This document shows, one piece after another, positions 40,741 through 53,591 of a DNA stretch of 64,000 nt. A program made the translations under genes and the position numbers. The notes below the pieces were generated by a model, which saw only the letters and a list, made by a program, of their open reading frames with translations, did no database searches and was not told the origin of the DNA. The DNA is from Buxus sempervirens (taxonomy: Eukaryota > Streptophyta > Magnoliopsida > Buxales > Buxaceae): assembly GCA_947561395.2 (NCBI GenBank), contig OX387182.1, positions 41,161,949 to 41,225,948 on the forward strand, written 5' to 3'. The stretch's first letter is position 1. Every line of letters starts with the position of its first letter.

Positions 40741-40875
40741 TCGCGGTCTCGGTTATATGAAACCTAGAAAACCGCATACACAGAGCGGTTGGTATTAATA
40801 CTGTTGAAAACCGCACCTACAGCACGGTTGAAATTGAAAATGCTAAAAACCGCATGTTCAGTACGGTTGGCACCC
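40730..40875. promoter_or_regulatory. AACCG/CGGTT cluster at the element A PMD promoter
   Basis: Pairs such as AACCGC...GCGGTT repeat here, with CATATAACC as a possible TATA box on the minus strand (about 40753-40762). The place corresponds to the TATCCGG cluster at the PMD promoters of C and D. Confidence 0.55.
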
Positions 40876-41210
40876 AAAAATGAATTTTCAAAACTTTTTC
40901 AATCTCTCTCAAAAGATCTATGTCCAGGGCAATTGTGAATTGCAAGAAACACCATCCTACCAACTTTTGCTTTTAAAATTTGCTCAAATCTCACTTCATA
41001 GCCACGAGTGCTCTGTGAGAGGCGAGGAGAGGATTTGACCCTTAAGGTTAGGGACTTTTCATCAAATCCTTTAAACAAATTCTTTTTCAAAAAACCATAT
41101 TGGAGTTCTCGCAGCTCATAATCGAATGGACATCATCCTGAGAGGTGCAATTTGCGGGTCTTTTGCTCTCCGCTGCCAATTGATTCCAATCCCAGCGAAG
41201 AGGGGGCAGT
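40876..41210 (+). other. Pre-PPT region and polypurine tract of element A
   Basis: It contains a relative of the pre-PPT near-palindrome (CCACGAGTGCTCTGTGA, 41002-41018). The PPT GAAGAGGGGGCAGT (41197-41210) directly precedes the LTR. Region order is as in D and C. Confidence 0.75.
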
Positions 41211-43623
41211 TGTAGACACCCCAAATTGCACCCCGATGTAAGAGATTAACTAAGAAAGGCTCCTAAGGTCTTATTTGAGCCTTGACATGTGTCAAACTTT
41301 CAAAAACAATCAAAATCAGTGCCAACCGCACTGTGTATGCGGTTTTTATAATTTCGGTTTCAACCGCTCTGTATGTGCGGTTGCAACCGCACAGACAGCA
41401 CGGTTTAGGTCCTTGCTTGTTGCGCTGGCGGCCACGTGGCTTCGCGAAGCTTTGGCCGTTAAGCCGCGTGGACAGCACTCAATTAAAGCATAACTGAATT
41501 GAACCGTTCTGTATATGCGGTTTGGTCGAATTGGTATTGAACCGCACTTTGAGTGGCGGTTCTGTGGAAACCGCACTGAGTATACGGTTTTGGCTGTTTT
41601 GGGGATTTGCGAAATGGCTCGATCTCTGAGCCTTATTTACGCATATTACCTCTCTCTCAAAGACCTAAACTCCCTATTTCACCCTCCGAAACTTGCTGAA
41701 TTATACCAATTCATGCCTTGGAGGAGAATTGGAATAATCTAGAAGGCCTTTTTGGCCTACCCTTGGGACTCTTCTACCCTTGGCTTGGCCTATAAATAGA
41801 GAAGCCCTCCTCTTGCAAATGGCTGACAATTTGAAGCTTAGAAGCTCTGCAAGAAGAAGGAGAAACTCTACTGGATTGTCTACTGAAGGCTCAAGCTACC
41901 AAGGTAAAGCTCTCTTTCATTTCCAGTCTTCCCTTTTAAGTTCTAGCAAATCTCTCATCTTCTACCTTTCTGTAGTGTAAGGCCTTTGTGCATTTTTGTA
42001 ACCCCAAACCCCTTCTAAAGTACCTGGGAATCCTCTCTAGCCGTAAAACGTGAAGAGAGAGCCTGGGGAAAAGGAAGGTGGAATGGATCCTCTAGGTTTA
42101 GAACCTACAAGTGATGAAAAACATGCTATATGGTTATTTTGAACCCTTGAATGCTTCTCTGATTTTATTTTATATTTGGAGAAGATGTGAATCCATGCTC
42201 TCAATAGCCATGGATTCCAAGCTTCTCATAGAAATGAGATTTTCCACACTTTCACACTCACTTTTCACTATTTTCATCAAATGGGCTAGATCTTGGGCCT
42301 TCCATGTTCAATATGGAAAATCTGAGGTCCTAGGCCTCAAAACGAGTTTTAGAACTTCATGAGAGGATTTCTTGTTGATTTTGAGGTTTTGGTCAAATCC
42401 ACATGCACACATGCACTGGTTTCTATATTTCCTCCTCAAAAAACCTCAAAACAGGACAGATCTGTGGTCTGTCTTGGAAGACTCATAACTTCATCCTCCG
42501 GATGAATTTTTGAGTGATTCTAAAGACATGTGATAGATTGGAAGGTCTATTTAATATCTGGAAATTTTCGTCCACTTCCATGTAGCCAATGTTTGACACC
42601 ATCTCTTCAAAGTTTGTAGGACAGTTCAGCCCAGATTGCTGAACTTGTCGCTTTGATGGTGCACTATTTGCTCAGTTTTAATCCGTTTCCTATGATTACA
42701 GTTTCTGAGTTTTCTTTAAGAAGTCTACTTTCATTTCCAACTAGTTTCAACAGATTTCAATCTGTTTTGTGCCTTGGGTGCTCAGTTGACTCAGAGGTGC
42801 TCGCTGGCATAGTCCAGAGCTCATCTGTGGTCTTCTAGGCCTGTTCCAGAGAGCACACAAGTCACATCCGGATAGAGATTGATGTGAGGTTTTTTTCTTT
42901 GGAAAGATGGCACTACATACTTCCCCCATACCAATTTTTATGGATTTTTATTGAGCCAAACTCCACAAATAGAGCTTTGAAAATACCTACTTAACACATT
43001 TTCTGAGTTATAGCAGCAGATTTCATATGTGGATTTCTCTCTAGTTTTGAATCGGATCGAGCTGAACTTTTTACTGTATATTCTAATATATACCAGTTTT
43101 CAAATGGCTTTGGTTTCATTTGATTTAGATTTAAATTGAATGAGTTATGGTTTATCAAAGCTTTCAAGCTCTTTTGACCGAATTTCTCCAGATTTGCCTT
43201 GGCTTGATTTTCTTCATTTTTACTTTGATTTCACTTCACTCATGAAGTTTTAGAAGTGATGAATCCACAAAGAGAGTCTAAACTCATGAGACTTCTCATG
43301 TGGAATGGTCACACACATTGTGCTTGTTAAGCACCTTTTTGTTTATTTTACTAGCAAACAATTTATAGCATAAGCAAACATGTGGTAACCGTCTTAGACG
43401 GATGAGTGGTGGTGCCTAACACCTTCCCCCGCTCATAAATAATTTCCCGTACCCAATCTCTGGATTTTTCCTCATCTTAGAGCTACTTTGGCTCTATTTG
43501 ACATCTATGAACCTTTTGGTGTCCATTCACACCCTAAGATGGATGGTGGCGACTCTTTACATTTTATTGATCCCCGCGTGACGATATCGGAAGTCATCCG
43601 AGATGACGAATCCATGTCTCACA
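41211..43623 (+). repeat. 3' LTR of element A, diverged family (2413 bp)
   Basis: Same termini TGTAGACACC...GTCTCACA, but most of the body differs from the B/C/D LTRs. U3 carries AACCG/CGGTT pairs at about 41325-41590 where the others have TATCCGG. Shared blocks are TATAAATA (41791-41798), a donor-like CCAAG/GTAAAG (41903/41904), TAGCCGTAAAACGTGAAG, CCTCCGGATGAATTTT, GGTGCCTAACACCTTCCC (about 43411-43428), and GGTGGCGACTCT near the end. The 5 bases after it are CATGC; the matching copy is outside the window. Confidence 0.88.
41791..41798 (+). promoter_or_regulatory. TATA box of element A LTR
   Basis: TATAAATA in GGCCTATAAATAGAG, at the same relative position as in the other family. Confidence 0.75.
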
Positions 43624-44029
43624 CATGCATGAGGAAAACAGTTTATATATAGAAAATAACAGTGGTTTCATGCACGGTAAAATAGGCGATTAATTACAGT
43701 CAATAAGATAAACGAATAATCACGATACAAACAAACATTTAATCAGTGCCCGAATTAGAAGAAGTTAATCATGTGTGTTTCATTTCAATTTAAAGGACAA
43801 TGTATTATATTTCACATTCCCATGGTTTCTGGTTTATTTTCTGTAGTGTCTTCTTAAGAGCAGTTCCACATTTTATTCATGATTCCATAATATTCCATTT
43901 TAACAGTTCACATAAATCATAGCAGTTCTGTTCAATTATGACATTTCAATATTTCCTTTTAAATAATAATCCATCAACCTGAGAATCAATCATTATATCA
44001 GTAATAAAAACCAACCTTCAGGTAGTAAC
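43624..44029. other. Spacer between element A and element D
   Basis: About 400 bp of AT-rich sequence outside both elements. No gene, RNA or repeat is recognised. It is the original flank of A and the target of D. Confidence 0.6.
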
Positions 44030-44034
44030 CTATC
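44030..44034. repeat. Target site duplication of element D, left copy (CTATC)
   Basis: CTATC before TGTAGACACC, repeated at 63597-63601 after the 3' LTR. Confidence 0.92.
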
Positions 44035-46299
44035 TGTAGACACCCCAAATTGCACAAACAATCATCAAAAATCATTATCTCCTGGAAAGCCAGCACAGAA
44101 TTTGAAGAAAATAAAATTTTGCCTGTATCCGGATACTCAATCCGGATACAAATGCTCCTCCCCGTATCCGGATACTCATACCGGATACGTGGGAGCCTTA
44201 GTGTATCCGGTACCATGTACCGAATACCTTAAAGCCCTTTGTTATCCGGTCTGATATACCGGATACCTTAAGTTTGCTCAAAATTAGGGTTTTCCGAGAG
44301 CTTTTCACTTTTACCATCATGTCCCTCATTAAATGAGGGGAAATCGCGGAAATAACCTTAGGGTTTAGGTTTGAGGGGTTCTAGACATTAATTTGTGTCT
44401 ACCAATGACCTTAGCCCTTGCCTATAAATAGGAGCCTCCTCCTTGAGCAAAAGACACACAACTCTTGTTTTGAATTCTCGCAAAGAAGAACTCCAAGAGA
44501 AGAAGAAAACCGCTGTGGAATCGCCTCCAGCACTCAGGTAAGCCTCAACTTTTCTTTTTATTTTTTGTCTTTACATTCCTAGATCTAGATCTCTTCTTCT
44601 ACCTTTCTGTAGTGTAAAGCCTTGTTTGTATGTGCGGAAATCCTTCCCCGGCTCAAAGTATCTCAAGACTCCCCTAGCCGTAAAACGTGAAGGCGGATCT
44701 AGGAGAAACGAGACTGGGGATTGACCCTAGTGCTAGAACCCATGTAGCATAAGGCCTTTTTGATTGATTGTAAACCGTACCATATTCAAAGTACCCTTGA
44801 TTATCTTAAAGAGAACAGAGGGAAACGATAATGGAACGGAACCCTAGGCTATGCTAGAACCTATTTTATTGAATCTATATGCATGTGTATGGATCTTACT
44901 AGGTTTTTTTCACTTTTGCACACATATCACTATTTTGGCGGGATAGGCTCATATTTGGGGTTTATTGCATTTATTGTGATAAATCTCAAATAAATGGCCT
45001 CAATCAATTCTGGAATGCCTTTCGGATGATTTTAAAGTATTTGTATTCATCTTGCACGAATTTCATTTTTATCAATTTTCGGACTTGGTTTTACTCAAAA
45101 ATGGCTTAGCTTGACAGCACCTGTACCCTTACTTCGGACGTCCGTAACTTCATCATCCGGATGAATTTTGGGGCGATTCCAGAACCATGGGAAAGGTGAG
45201 GCTGTCTAGTTTATGTCCACCAAATTTCATGAATTTATATCTAGCCGATTTTTGACACCTCTGTCGAAGTTAAGTGGACAGTTCAGGTCTAAGTACAGAA
45301 CTTGTCACTTCGACGGACCGCCATGTGTTCGTTTTAAGTCCGATTCGAGTGATTTTTGTTTCTGAGTACTCCTCTATGAGTCTATTTTCAAATCCAGTTG
45401 GTTTCATAATTTTTGGATTCCATTTGAATTATTGGTAGCCGATTTACTCAGAACTGCTCATTTGCATTTTTCTGGGTAAATCTGTGATCTTCGGGACCTG
45501 TTCGGGAGACCACCCAAGGCACATCCGAAGGGATTTTTGTATGAGGCTAGTTTCTCTGGAAAGATGGCCATACAGACTTCAATCACACCAAATTTCACGG
45601 ATTTCTATGTAGTGGATTGTTCTAGACAATTTTCCAAAGTTGCCCACTTACCACTTTGAAAAATCCCCAACAGCAGCTTCAAAGGAGCATAACTCCTAGG
45701 ATTTTTATCGGAATGGATTGAAATTTTGCATGAAACTCTTATTTGCCCTAATCTTTCAAATGGATTTGGTTTGGTTCAATTTAATATTGGATTTGAGTGA
45801 TTTTAAAGCAAATGGCATACTTTTTACCGAATTTTTCGGATTTGATTCAACTTGGTTTTTGAGCAACTTGTGCTTTGATTTCCATCTTTTGAGATATTCC
45901 AGAAATGATATTGATATAAGAGAGGATCTAAAACCCATTTAGATCTTCATGTGAAAATATCATACATTGTTCCTTTTTTCAAGGTTTTCTATGATTTTAG
46001 CAAGCTTTCTATTTTTGCATGAACATACACTTGGCAACCACTTCGTGTGGATGAATGGGGGTGCCTAACACCTTCCCCCGTTCATAATCTAATCCCCTTA
46101 CCCATCTCTGGATTTGATTTTCAAGTAGGGTTATTTTTATCCTAGAATTTGTCTTTTGGCTATTTTTGCCTACTTTTGAACTTTTGGTGTCCATTCTCAC
46201 CCCAAAATCATGAATGGTGGCGACTCTCCCAATTTTTGCGTTGAGCCCATGTGTTGACGGAGGGACGATCACTCCGGTGATTTTTTCCCATGTCTCACA
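44035..46299 (+). repeat. 5' LTR of element D (2265 bp)
   Basis: TGTAGACACC...GTCTCACA. Motif cluster about 44124-44262, TATAAATA 44423-44430, donor CAG/GTAAGC after 44537, U5 block near 46052-46084. Confidence 0.96.
44423..44430 (+). promoter_or_regulatory. TATA box of element D 5' LTR
   Basis: TATAAATA in GCCTATAAATAGG. Confidence 0.8.
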
Positions 46300-46301
46300 A
46301 C

Positions 46302-46319
46302 TGGCGACTCTGCTGGGGA
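46302..46319 (+). other. Primer binding site of element D
   Basis: TGGCGACTCTGCTGGGGA, identical to B, two bases after the LTR. Confidence 0.8.
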
Positions 46320-48117
46320 TTTGTGGATTTAAGCCATTTTGTGTATATTCATGCTTTTTCTTCACTTTTGAATGCTTGCTATTTTGCTTATTATTTTTTT
46401 TGTGAATATTGTTGTATCTTAAATCTGAATGGGATGTTTAAAATTTTTCATGGATAAAGGCATGGTCATGTTGCTTGATTTGGTTTAAGGGAAAAACCCA
46501 CATTGTTGTATGACTTTGCTATATTATGTGTTAGCATGGGTTTTGGGGTTAGAATGCCATGAAAAATATACAATGTTGGAAATCTGGAAATTTCAGGTTT
46601 GTCTTGGGTATTCAAGCATGTTTCCCATGAATAAAGTTTTTTTTGTGCTTAATGTGTGCTTTATGCCATGCTTGGGATTTTGGGGTATAAGGGATGCACT
46701 TTTGAGCATGAAAATCTGGAAATTTTAATGTATTTTGGGGAGATCTCAAGCATATTTTACCTCATTGAAACACTTTTGAACCATGTCAAGTAGTGCTAAA
46801 ATTTTAGGCTCCAATTTGGGTAGAAATGGTACACTTTGAGCATGAAAAAGAGCATGAAATCTGGAATTTTAGGAATGCTTTTGGGTTTCAAGCATGCTTC
46901 CATGGTTTAAATTGTTGTATGTACAAATGACATGTTTTGTATAACACTTTTTGGGCATGTAATATTTTTTGTGCATATTTAGTTGTTTTGGTGCTTGCTT
47001 GCTTGTATTTAGCTTCATTATCTTTGTCATTTGTACCTTGGCTTGAAATTGAATGCATGGCTACAAAAAAGAGTGGCAAGGGGCTGGGACGTTGTGAATG
47101 TTACCACAATTTAAAATTGCACTTGAGCACTTGAAACAATTTGCACAGCCTACTCTTTTACCTATTAGGAAGTTGAACCATGAATGTGTGTAACTTGGCG
47201 CACCGAGGTCGTGACTTCGGAAAGCGAAAGTGAAAGCATTTACCTTAGAATTTGGGTCAATGATGTGATGACAATGGGATCTGTGATTCGATTCCGGGCA
47301 TCACTAGACTTGAGTTCTAAGTTGCCAATTAAGCCAAAACCCAAAAACCATACGCTTGAAGGTGGAGAAACACGTTTTTGGCTAAAAGCACACAATTGCG
47401 TTTGGGGAAATTGGGTGTAAATGTGGGAAGGCCGTTTGCATGTTTTACAGGCCAAGGTATAATGTGAATACCATATTAAATGAAGGTAATACAAGGTGGC
47501 AAGGTAAAACCTTGTTCTTTTCATGAATTTGGGGATTTCGCAAATATAATATCCAAGCCCAATTTGGGGCAAGTTTTGAAGGTCAAATTAAGGTGAACAT
47601 CAATTGGGAATGAAAATAAATCAAATCTGGTGAAAAAATGAGTCAAAAAGGGCCATTTCGGCAATAACCGGCAACTCAGGCCGGTTAATAATAACTGTGT
47701 TCATATCCGGTACATATATCAGGATACAAAGACATATGCGCATATTCGGATAGATTGACCGGATACAATATGGCATATCTTATCCGGTATATTATACCGG
47801 ATACATTCAAAAAATGCACAAATTGGCTTTTCAGCCCAAATTTTCAAAATAAAATGCCTAGAACACTGTGGATCATCCTTAGGCACCCCGAAAAGAACAT
47901 AAGAAATTTTCCCAAAAATGCAAAATCAAAGAAAAAAAAAACAAAAAAAGAATAAAATAAAATATTCTTTCAGGATTTAACCTAAGTTTGAAAATCAAAG
48001 AGGAAACCAAGGTGTCATATTTTCTGACACCAACCCAACTCAAACATATGTCAATCCAGCTTTAGAACTTGAAAATCTTCTAAAATGCATCAGATTTCAA
48101 ATGAAAAAAAAATGATG
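46320..48117 (+). other. Leader of element D
   Basis: Colinear with 22133-24057 of B, with fewer AAGCATGTTT repeats (about 46600-46890). It has a TATCCGG cluster at about 47700-47805 and the GGTGTCA/TGACACC inverted repeat (48011-48031). No gene. Confidence 0.6.
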
Positions 48118-49690
48118 AAAACCTTGGTTGGTTATTTTTATCAATCAAATAAAAAAAAGTGGGACACTTGGAAGCCCTAGAATATTCCATGAAAACCTTG
48201 GTTGGTTATTTTTATCAATCAAACCAAAAAAAAAATGATGAAAACCTTGGTTGGTTATTTTTATCAATCAAATCAAAAAAAGTGGGACACTTGGAAGCCC
48301 TAGAATATTCCATGAAAACCTTGGTTGGTTATTTTTATCAATCAAATCAAAAAAAAATTGAAAACCTTGATTGGTTATTTTTATCAATCAAATCAAAAAA
48401 AGTGGGACACTTGGGAGCCCTAGAATATTCCATGAAACCTTTGGTTGGTTATTTTTATCAATCAAATCAAAACATTTGTGGGATACTTGGAAGCCCTAGA
48501 ATATTCCAAGACACCTTTGGTTGGTTATTTTTATCAATCAAATCAAAACATTTGTGGGATACTTGGAAGACCTAGAATATGGCAAGACACCTTTGGTTGG
48601 TTATTTTTATCAATCAAATCAAAACATTTGTGGGATACTTGGAAGCCCTAGAATATTCCAAGACACCTTTGGTTGGTTATTTTTATCAATCAAATCAAAA
48701 CATTTGTGGGATACTTGGAAGACCTAGAATATTCCAAGACACCTTTGGTTGGTTATTTTTATCAATCAAATCAAAACATTTGTGGGATACTTGGAAGCCC
48801 TAGAATATTCCAAGACACCTTTGGTTGGTTATTTTTATCAATCAAATCAAAACATTTGTGGGATACTTGGAAGACCTAGAATATTCCAAGACACCTTTGG
48901 TTGGTTATTTTTATCAACCAAATCAAAACATTTGTGGGACAAGTGGAAGCCCTAGAATATTCCATGAAAACCTTGGTTGGTTATTTTTATCAATCAAATC
49001 AAAAAAATCAAAAAAATTGGGACCCTTGGAAGCCCTAGAATATTCCATGAAAAACTTGGTTGGTTATTTTTATCAATCAAATCAAAAAAATCAAAAAAAA
49101 ATTGAGACCCTTGGAAGCCCTAGAATATTCCATGAAAACCTTGGTTGGTTATTTTTATCAATCAAATCAAAAAAAAAATCAAAAAAAATTGGGACCCTTG
49201 GAAGCCCTAGAATATTCCATGAAAACCTTGGTTGGTTATTTTTATCAATCAAATCAAAAAAATCAAAAAAATTGGGACCCTTGGAAGCCCTAGAATATTC
49301 CATGAAAACCTTGGTTGGTTATTTTTATCAATCAAATCAAAAAAATTTGGGACCCTTGGAAGCCCTAGAATATTCCATAAAAACCTTGGTTGGTTATTTT
49401 TATCAATCAAATCAAAAAAAAAATTGGGACCCTTGGAAGCCCCAGAATATTCCATGAAAACCTTGGTTGGTTATTTTTATCAATCAAATCAAAAAAATTG
49501 GGACCCTTGGAAGCCCTAGAATATTCCATAAAAACCTTGGTTGGTTAATTTTATCAATCAAATCAAAAAAAAAAAATTTGGGACACTTGGAAGCCCTAGA
49601 ATATTCCATGAAAACCTTGGTTGGTTATTTTTATCAATCAAATCAAAAAAAAAAATTGGGACCCTTGGAAGCCCTAGAATATTCCAACAA
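48118..49690 (+). repeat. Minisatellite of about 21 units, leader of element D
   Basis: Same core as in B. Order of tail types: GTGGGACACTTGG units first, then ACATTTGTGGGATACTTGG units at 76-bp spacing (about 48440-48940), then a type not seen as a block in B (TTGGGACCCTTGGAAGCCC with A-rich spacers). The core is nearly unchanged throughout. Confidence 0.95.
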
Positions 49691-49883
49691 TCAAAAAAAA
49701 AAAAAAAACAAGAAAAAATCTGGATTGGTGTTCACCTAACCTACTGGTTTACATGTATAGGGGTGTGACTGAAGTTAAATGGAAGCTAACATGTTCTATT
49801 CATTTTCTCAGGTACATTTACTTTCGACTCAGGTGCACTTATTTGCAGTCATTGCTCCCGTGACCAGATCCAAAGCAAGAGCC

Positions 49884-52800
49884 ATGAATACTGAAGAGAA
49901 CCAAGCCCAAGCTACTGTCCCTGCTCAGGGCTTTACTCAATTGCAGGAGCAAGTGGCCGGTCTGGCCAAAATGCTGGGAGATTTACTGGCAGCTCAGGCC
50001 CAGCAGGCCCAGGCCCAAAATCAAGCCTCTACTTCTCATCCGGCACCGCCACCTCAGGCCTATATTCCGCCTCCGGCTCAGCCCATGCCTGAGCCCATTT
50101 CTGAACCAGTCCCTGAACCCATTCTGATCAGGGAAAATACAGCGGAGTCTGAGAAAGAGCTGGAAAAAGAAAAGGCGAGAGATGAGATGGAAAAGAAAAT
50201 GCTGCTCAGGATAGAGAGGATCCAGGTGGAGTTGAAGGAAGTGAAGGGGGGAGGCAGCCATGCAGGCACCACCTTCGAGGACCTATGCATGTACCCGGAC
50301 GTCTGTCTACCGGCTAAGTTCAGGTGCCCAGACTTTGACAAGTTTGATGGCACGGGCTGCCCATTAAGCCATTTGAAACTATACTGCGGGCCCCTGTGCC
50401 AGTTTGGCCGGGATGATGGCATACTGATCCAGCTCTTCCAGAGGAGTCTGACCGGGTCAGCCCTTCGGTGGTTCGCTACAGTGGACCATGGAAGGATTAG
50501 AAGGAGGAAGGACTTGGCCGATGCATTCTTGGACCAGTACAAGTTCAACTCGGAGATCGTGCCGGACCGGTACGACATGATGAGGATGACCAAGGGGAAA
50601 GATGAACCGGTACGGCAGTACGCCAAGAGATGGAGAGAGGCCGCCTCCCAAGTCAGGCCACCTATGCAAGAACCGGAGATGATCTCCACATTTATGGGCA
50701 CACTAGGGCAGCCCTTTTACAACCATCTGGTGGGTCAGATCACCACCAACTTTGCAGCCCTGGTACAGGTGGCGGACCGGATTGAGGAAGGGGTCCGGTC
50801 AGGAAGGCTGATAGACTACTCTACTCTGACTGGGCAGTCTGATTCCTCTGCCTCTATGGCCTAGAAGAAGGGGGCTGGATTTAAAAAGACGGGGGCCCGA
50901 AAAGAAGGGGAGGTGAACCTGGTCCAGGCTCCTTCAGCCAAGAAGCCACTGCACGTCAACATCTCTGCACCCCAACAGGCCCAGCAGGCCCAGCAGTCGT
51001 ACCAGACCCCGCTGAATGTCAACTTCTCTCCCTCTGTGCCAGCTAACACAAGGAGGACCTTTTCCAAGGAGGAGCGGGATGCCTGGTTCGCAGCAAGAAA
51101 GAACCGGGTTTTCACCCCTCTACCCATATCGCTGTCCCAACTACTGCCAACCCTGCTGAAAGGGGAATACTTGACTCTGAAGGAGCCTAACCCAAATGCC
51201 CCGAAGGGGAGAAATTTTGACACGTCAGTCACCTGTGATTTCCACATGGGTGCACCGGGGCATTCTACTGATACCTGCTGGGTATTGAAGCATGCGGTCC
51301 AGGACCTGTTGGACCAGAAGGCCTTAGTGTTCAACACCCCTGCACCGGCCCAGTCCGGGAATGATATTGGGCAGAACCCTCTGCCTTACCACAATGGGGC
51401 AGGCCCATCCAACTCCATCTCTGCCATATCCACCACAAGAAGGGCCTTCGACCCATCTCAACTTATAGCACCTGTGGGGACTACAGTCCAGGTCCGATTT
51501 TTCCCAGAAGAGGAAGAGGAGGAGATCAACATGGTCTCCCAAAAAAATAATCTGGCTGCTGAGGACATAAGCTCCTCCTTAAACCGGGTCTCTTCTCTGA
51601 TGGCCCAGATAAATACTGCAAGGCCCCCATTAGTCTTCAATTGCAGTCCACCCATTTACTCCCCATCCAAGCCGTCTAAGGCTCCACTGGTCATCAATCT
51701 TGACCCCACCACTGCTTCCATCACTTCTTATGTCCCCACCAAATCCAAACTTCAACCCCTGGTTGTAAATGTGCAGCCAGCCCAAACTATCCCTAAACCG
51801 GCCCATACATCCCGGTCCAAACTCCAGCCACTAGTGGTTGACATCCCTAAATTAGCCTATTCAGAGGCCGCTGTACCATGGAATTACAGTGAGGGAATCA
51901 CGGCTACGGTTCCGGTGGTCAAGGACCAGAACCAGGAGGAGGTGAACCTCATGACGAGGTCGGGGAGATGTGCAGGGGGTGAAGAGAAAGGAAAAGAGAC
52001 AGAAGCAGAAAAAGAAAAAATAGAAAAAGAAAATGAAGAAAAAAGAAAACAAAAAGGAAAAAACAAAGTGGGAGAAGACACCCCCCAGGGTGCAGAAAAT
52101 GAGGCAGCAGACCTCATAAAAATAATAAAGAAAAGTGAATTTAATCTTGTGGATCAGCTGAACAAGGTCCCGGCCCAGATTTCAATACTAGGCCTTTTGC
52201 TGAATTCTGAAAAGCACAGGGATGCATTGTTAAGGGTGCTACAGAGTGCACACGTATCCCAGACCATTGATCCGGACCAGCTTGGTAAAATGGTTGGTCA
52301 AATCTTGTCGCATAATGTGATAAGTTTCTCAGAGGGTGAGATCAGCCCAGGTGGGTGTTATCATGTGGACCCTTTGCACATCACTGTGCTTTGTAAGGGC
52401 TGCATGGTTGCACGGGTTTTAATTGACAACGGGTCGGCATTAAACGTTTGCCCGTTAATCACTTTTACCAAGCTGGGTCTGGACTAGTCAAGGATCAAAA
52501 GAAATGGGCGGATAGTGAGGGCTTTTGATAGCTCCAAGACCCACTCCCTAGGGGAGATTGAACTGCCGGTCACAATTGGGCCGAATATCTTTAACATCAC
52601 ATTTGAAGTGATGGATATACCCTTAGTCTTCAATCTGCTCCTAGGAAGGCCGCTGATACATTCGGCTAGGGCAATACCATCCACGCTCCACCAGAGGGTG
52701 AAATACATAAGAGGGCAAAGGGTGATAACAGTCCTAGCCGAAAACTTGGTGCCGCCCATTGTGTCACCTGATGTACCATTAATCAATGTGGACTTGACTG

Positions 52801-53591
52801 TCGACAAGATTGCATTCCACTCATTTCAATTTGAGGCGGTAAATTACATACCTGGGGGGTGTGAGAAGAAGAAGGAAAAGGGGACCACTGCAGAAAAGAT
52901 GGTCAAGAAAGTGATGGAGAAATGCCACTTTCACCTAGGGAAAGGCCTGGGGATCAATCTGCAGGGGATGGTGGAGCCAATCACGGCTAAGAAACTAGTC
53001 CCAAAGGTAGGGTTGGGCTTCAAGCCCAGAGGTTGGAGGAGAATGAAGCACGAAGAAGGGGAGAGCAGAAGCAAAGGAAAACTCCCACATCTGAGGGTGA
53101 ACTTCCCAAAACCCTCCTATATAATCCAAATTTCTCCTCCTGTGGACCAATCAAAACCTCCCTACTACAATGTCAACCCATTTCAAAAGCCTTCTGTTTC
53201 GGCCCTACGACCCTATAACCCATCTCCAATACTGGGAGCAGTGGATGGGCCTGGACCACAGCCTGAACAGCAGGTGGACTTTTCTGAAGATGTTGGTGCA
53301 TTCTTCGCCATGACTGAGGGCGAAAAGACAGGGGCAGACATGGAACTGCCGTTTATTGACTGGGCCACAGTAAAGATTCCGGAAGAGGTCATTTCTGGAT
53401 TGGGCCCCGTAGCAGAAAAGGGCAGTACCCACCCGGTGATGATGGCATCGGATTCTGGGTTTGAAGAGCAGGCTTTCCCTATTTCCCCTGCTCCCCAAAA
53501 TTTTGTACTGAACAATTGGGAGGAAACTCCCCTTACCTTTGAAGCAGCGTCTGTGTGGCAAACTGACGCGGCTTCCAAAAAAAAACTCTAA
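49884..53591 (+). pseudogene. gag-pro: Gag-pro of element D with two nonsense codons
   Basis: A single frame from ATG 49884 (MNTEENQAQ) to TAA 53589-53591 with in-frame TAG at 50862-50864 and 52485-52487. In B and C the first is CAG (MAQKK). At the second, C has CAG (LGLDQSRIKRNG). Both are C-to-T changes in CAG. Domains as in B: gag domain, knuckle CDFHMGAPGHSTDTC, protease DNGSALNVCP just before the second stop, and G-patch with ECHFHLGKGLG-type change (Cys and Leu substitutions). The first stop falls after the gag domain, so a gag-only product is possible. Confidence 0.92.
53577..53585 (+). other. A9 tract, candidate -1 frameshift site, element D
   Basis: AAA AAA AAA CTC TAA in the gag-pro frame. 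The pol frame is open from 53567 (after TGA 53564-53566), so the overlap is 25 nt. Confidence 0.6.

Larger units (their letters stand above)
1..43623 (+). mobile_element. Element A: old Tat/Ogre-like LTR retrotransposon, interrupted by elements C and B
   Basis: Reconstructed as one + strand element from pieces in the order found in its relatives: integrase end (1-797), antisense DUF7745 gene (1854-3152), antisense PMD gene (19439-19848 and 38263-39300), PMD promoter and 5' exon, PPT (41197-41210), 3' LTR (41211-43623). Element C begins exactly where the A DUF7745 exon stops, and element B splits the A PMD exon with a 5-bp duplication. The 5' part (LTR, gag, most of pol) lies left of the window. 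A differs from B, C and D: its LTR is recognisable only in short blocks, its integrase has many substitutions, and its repeated motif is AACCG/CGGTT instead of TATCCGG. That the left and right pieces are one element is inferred from gene order and orientation; an alternative is two different elements of the same family. Confidence 0.75.

Noticed and set aside
41275..41980. Short frames in the A LTR with several AACCG words
   Set aside because: Overlapping frames on both strands over inverted repeats; no conservation with other LTRs.
41211..43623. Solo LTR
   Set aside because: A PPT and pre-PPT region, PMD promoter and PMD gene of the same family precede it in the expected order, so it is a 3' LTR; the 5' LTR is outside the window.
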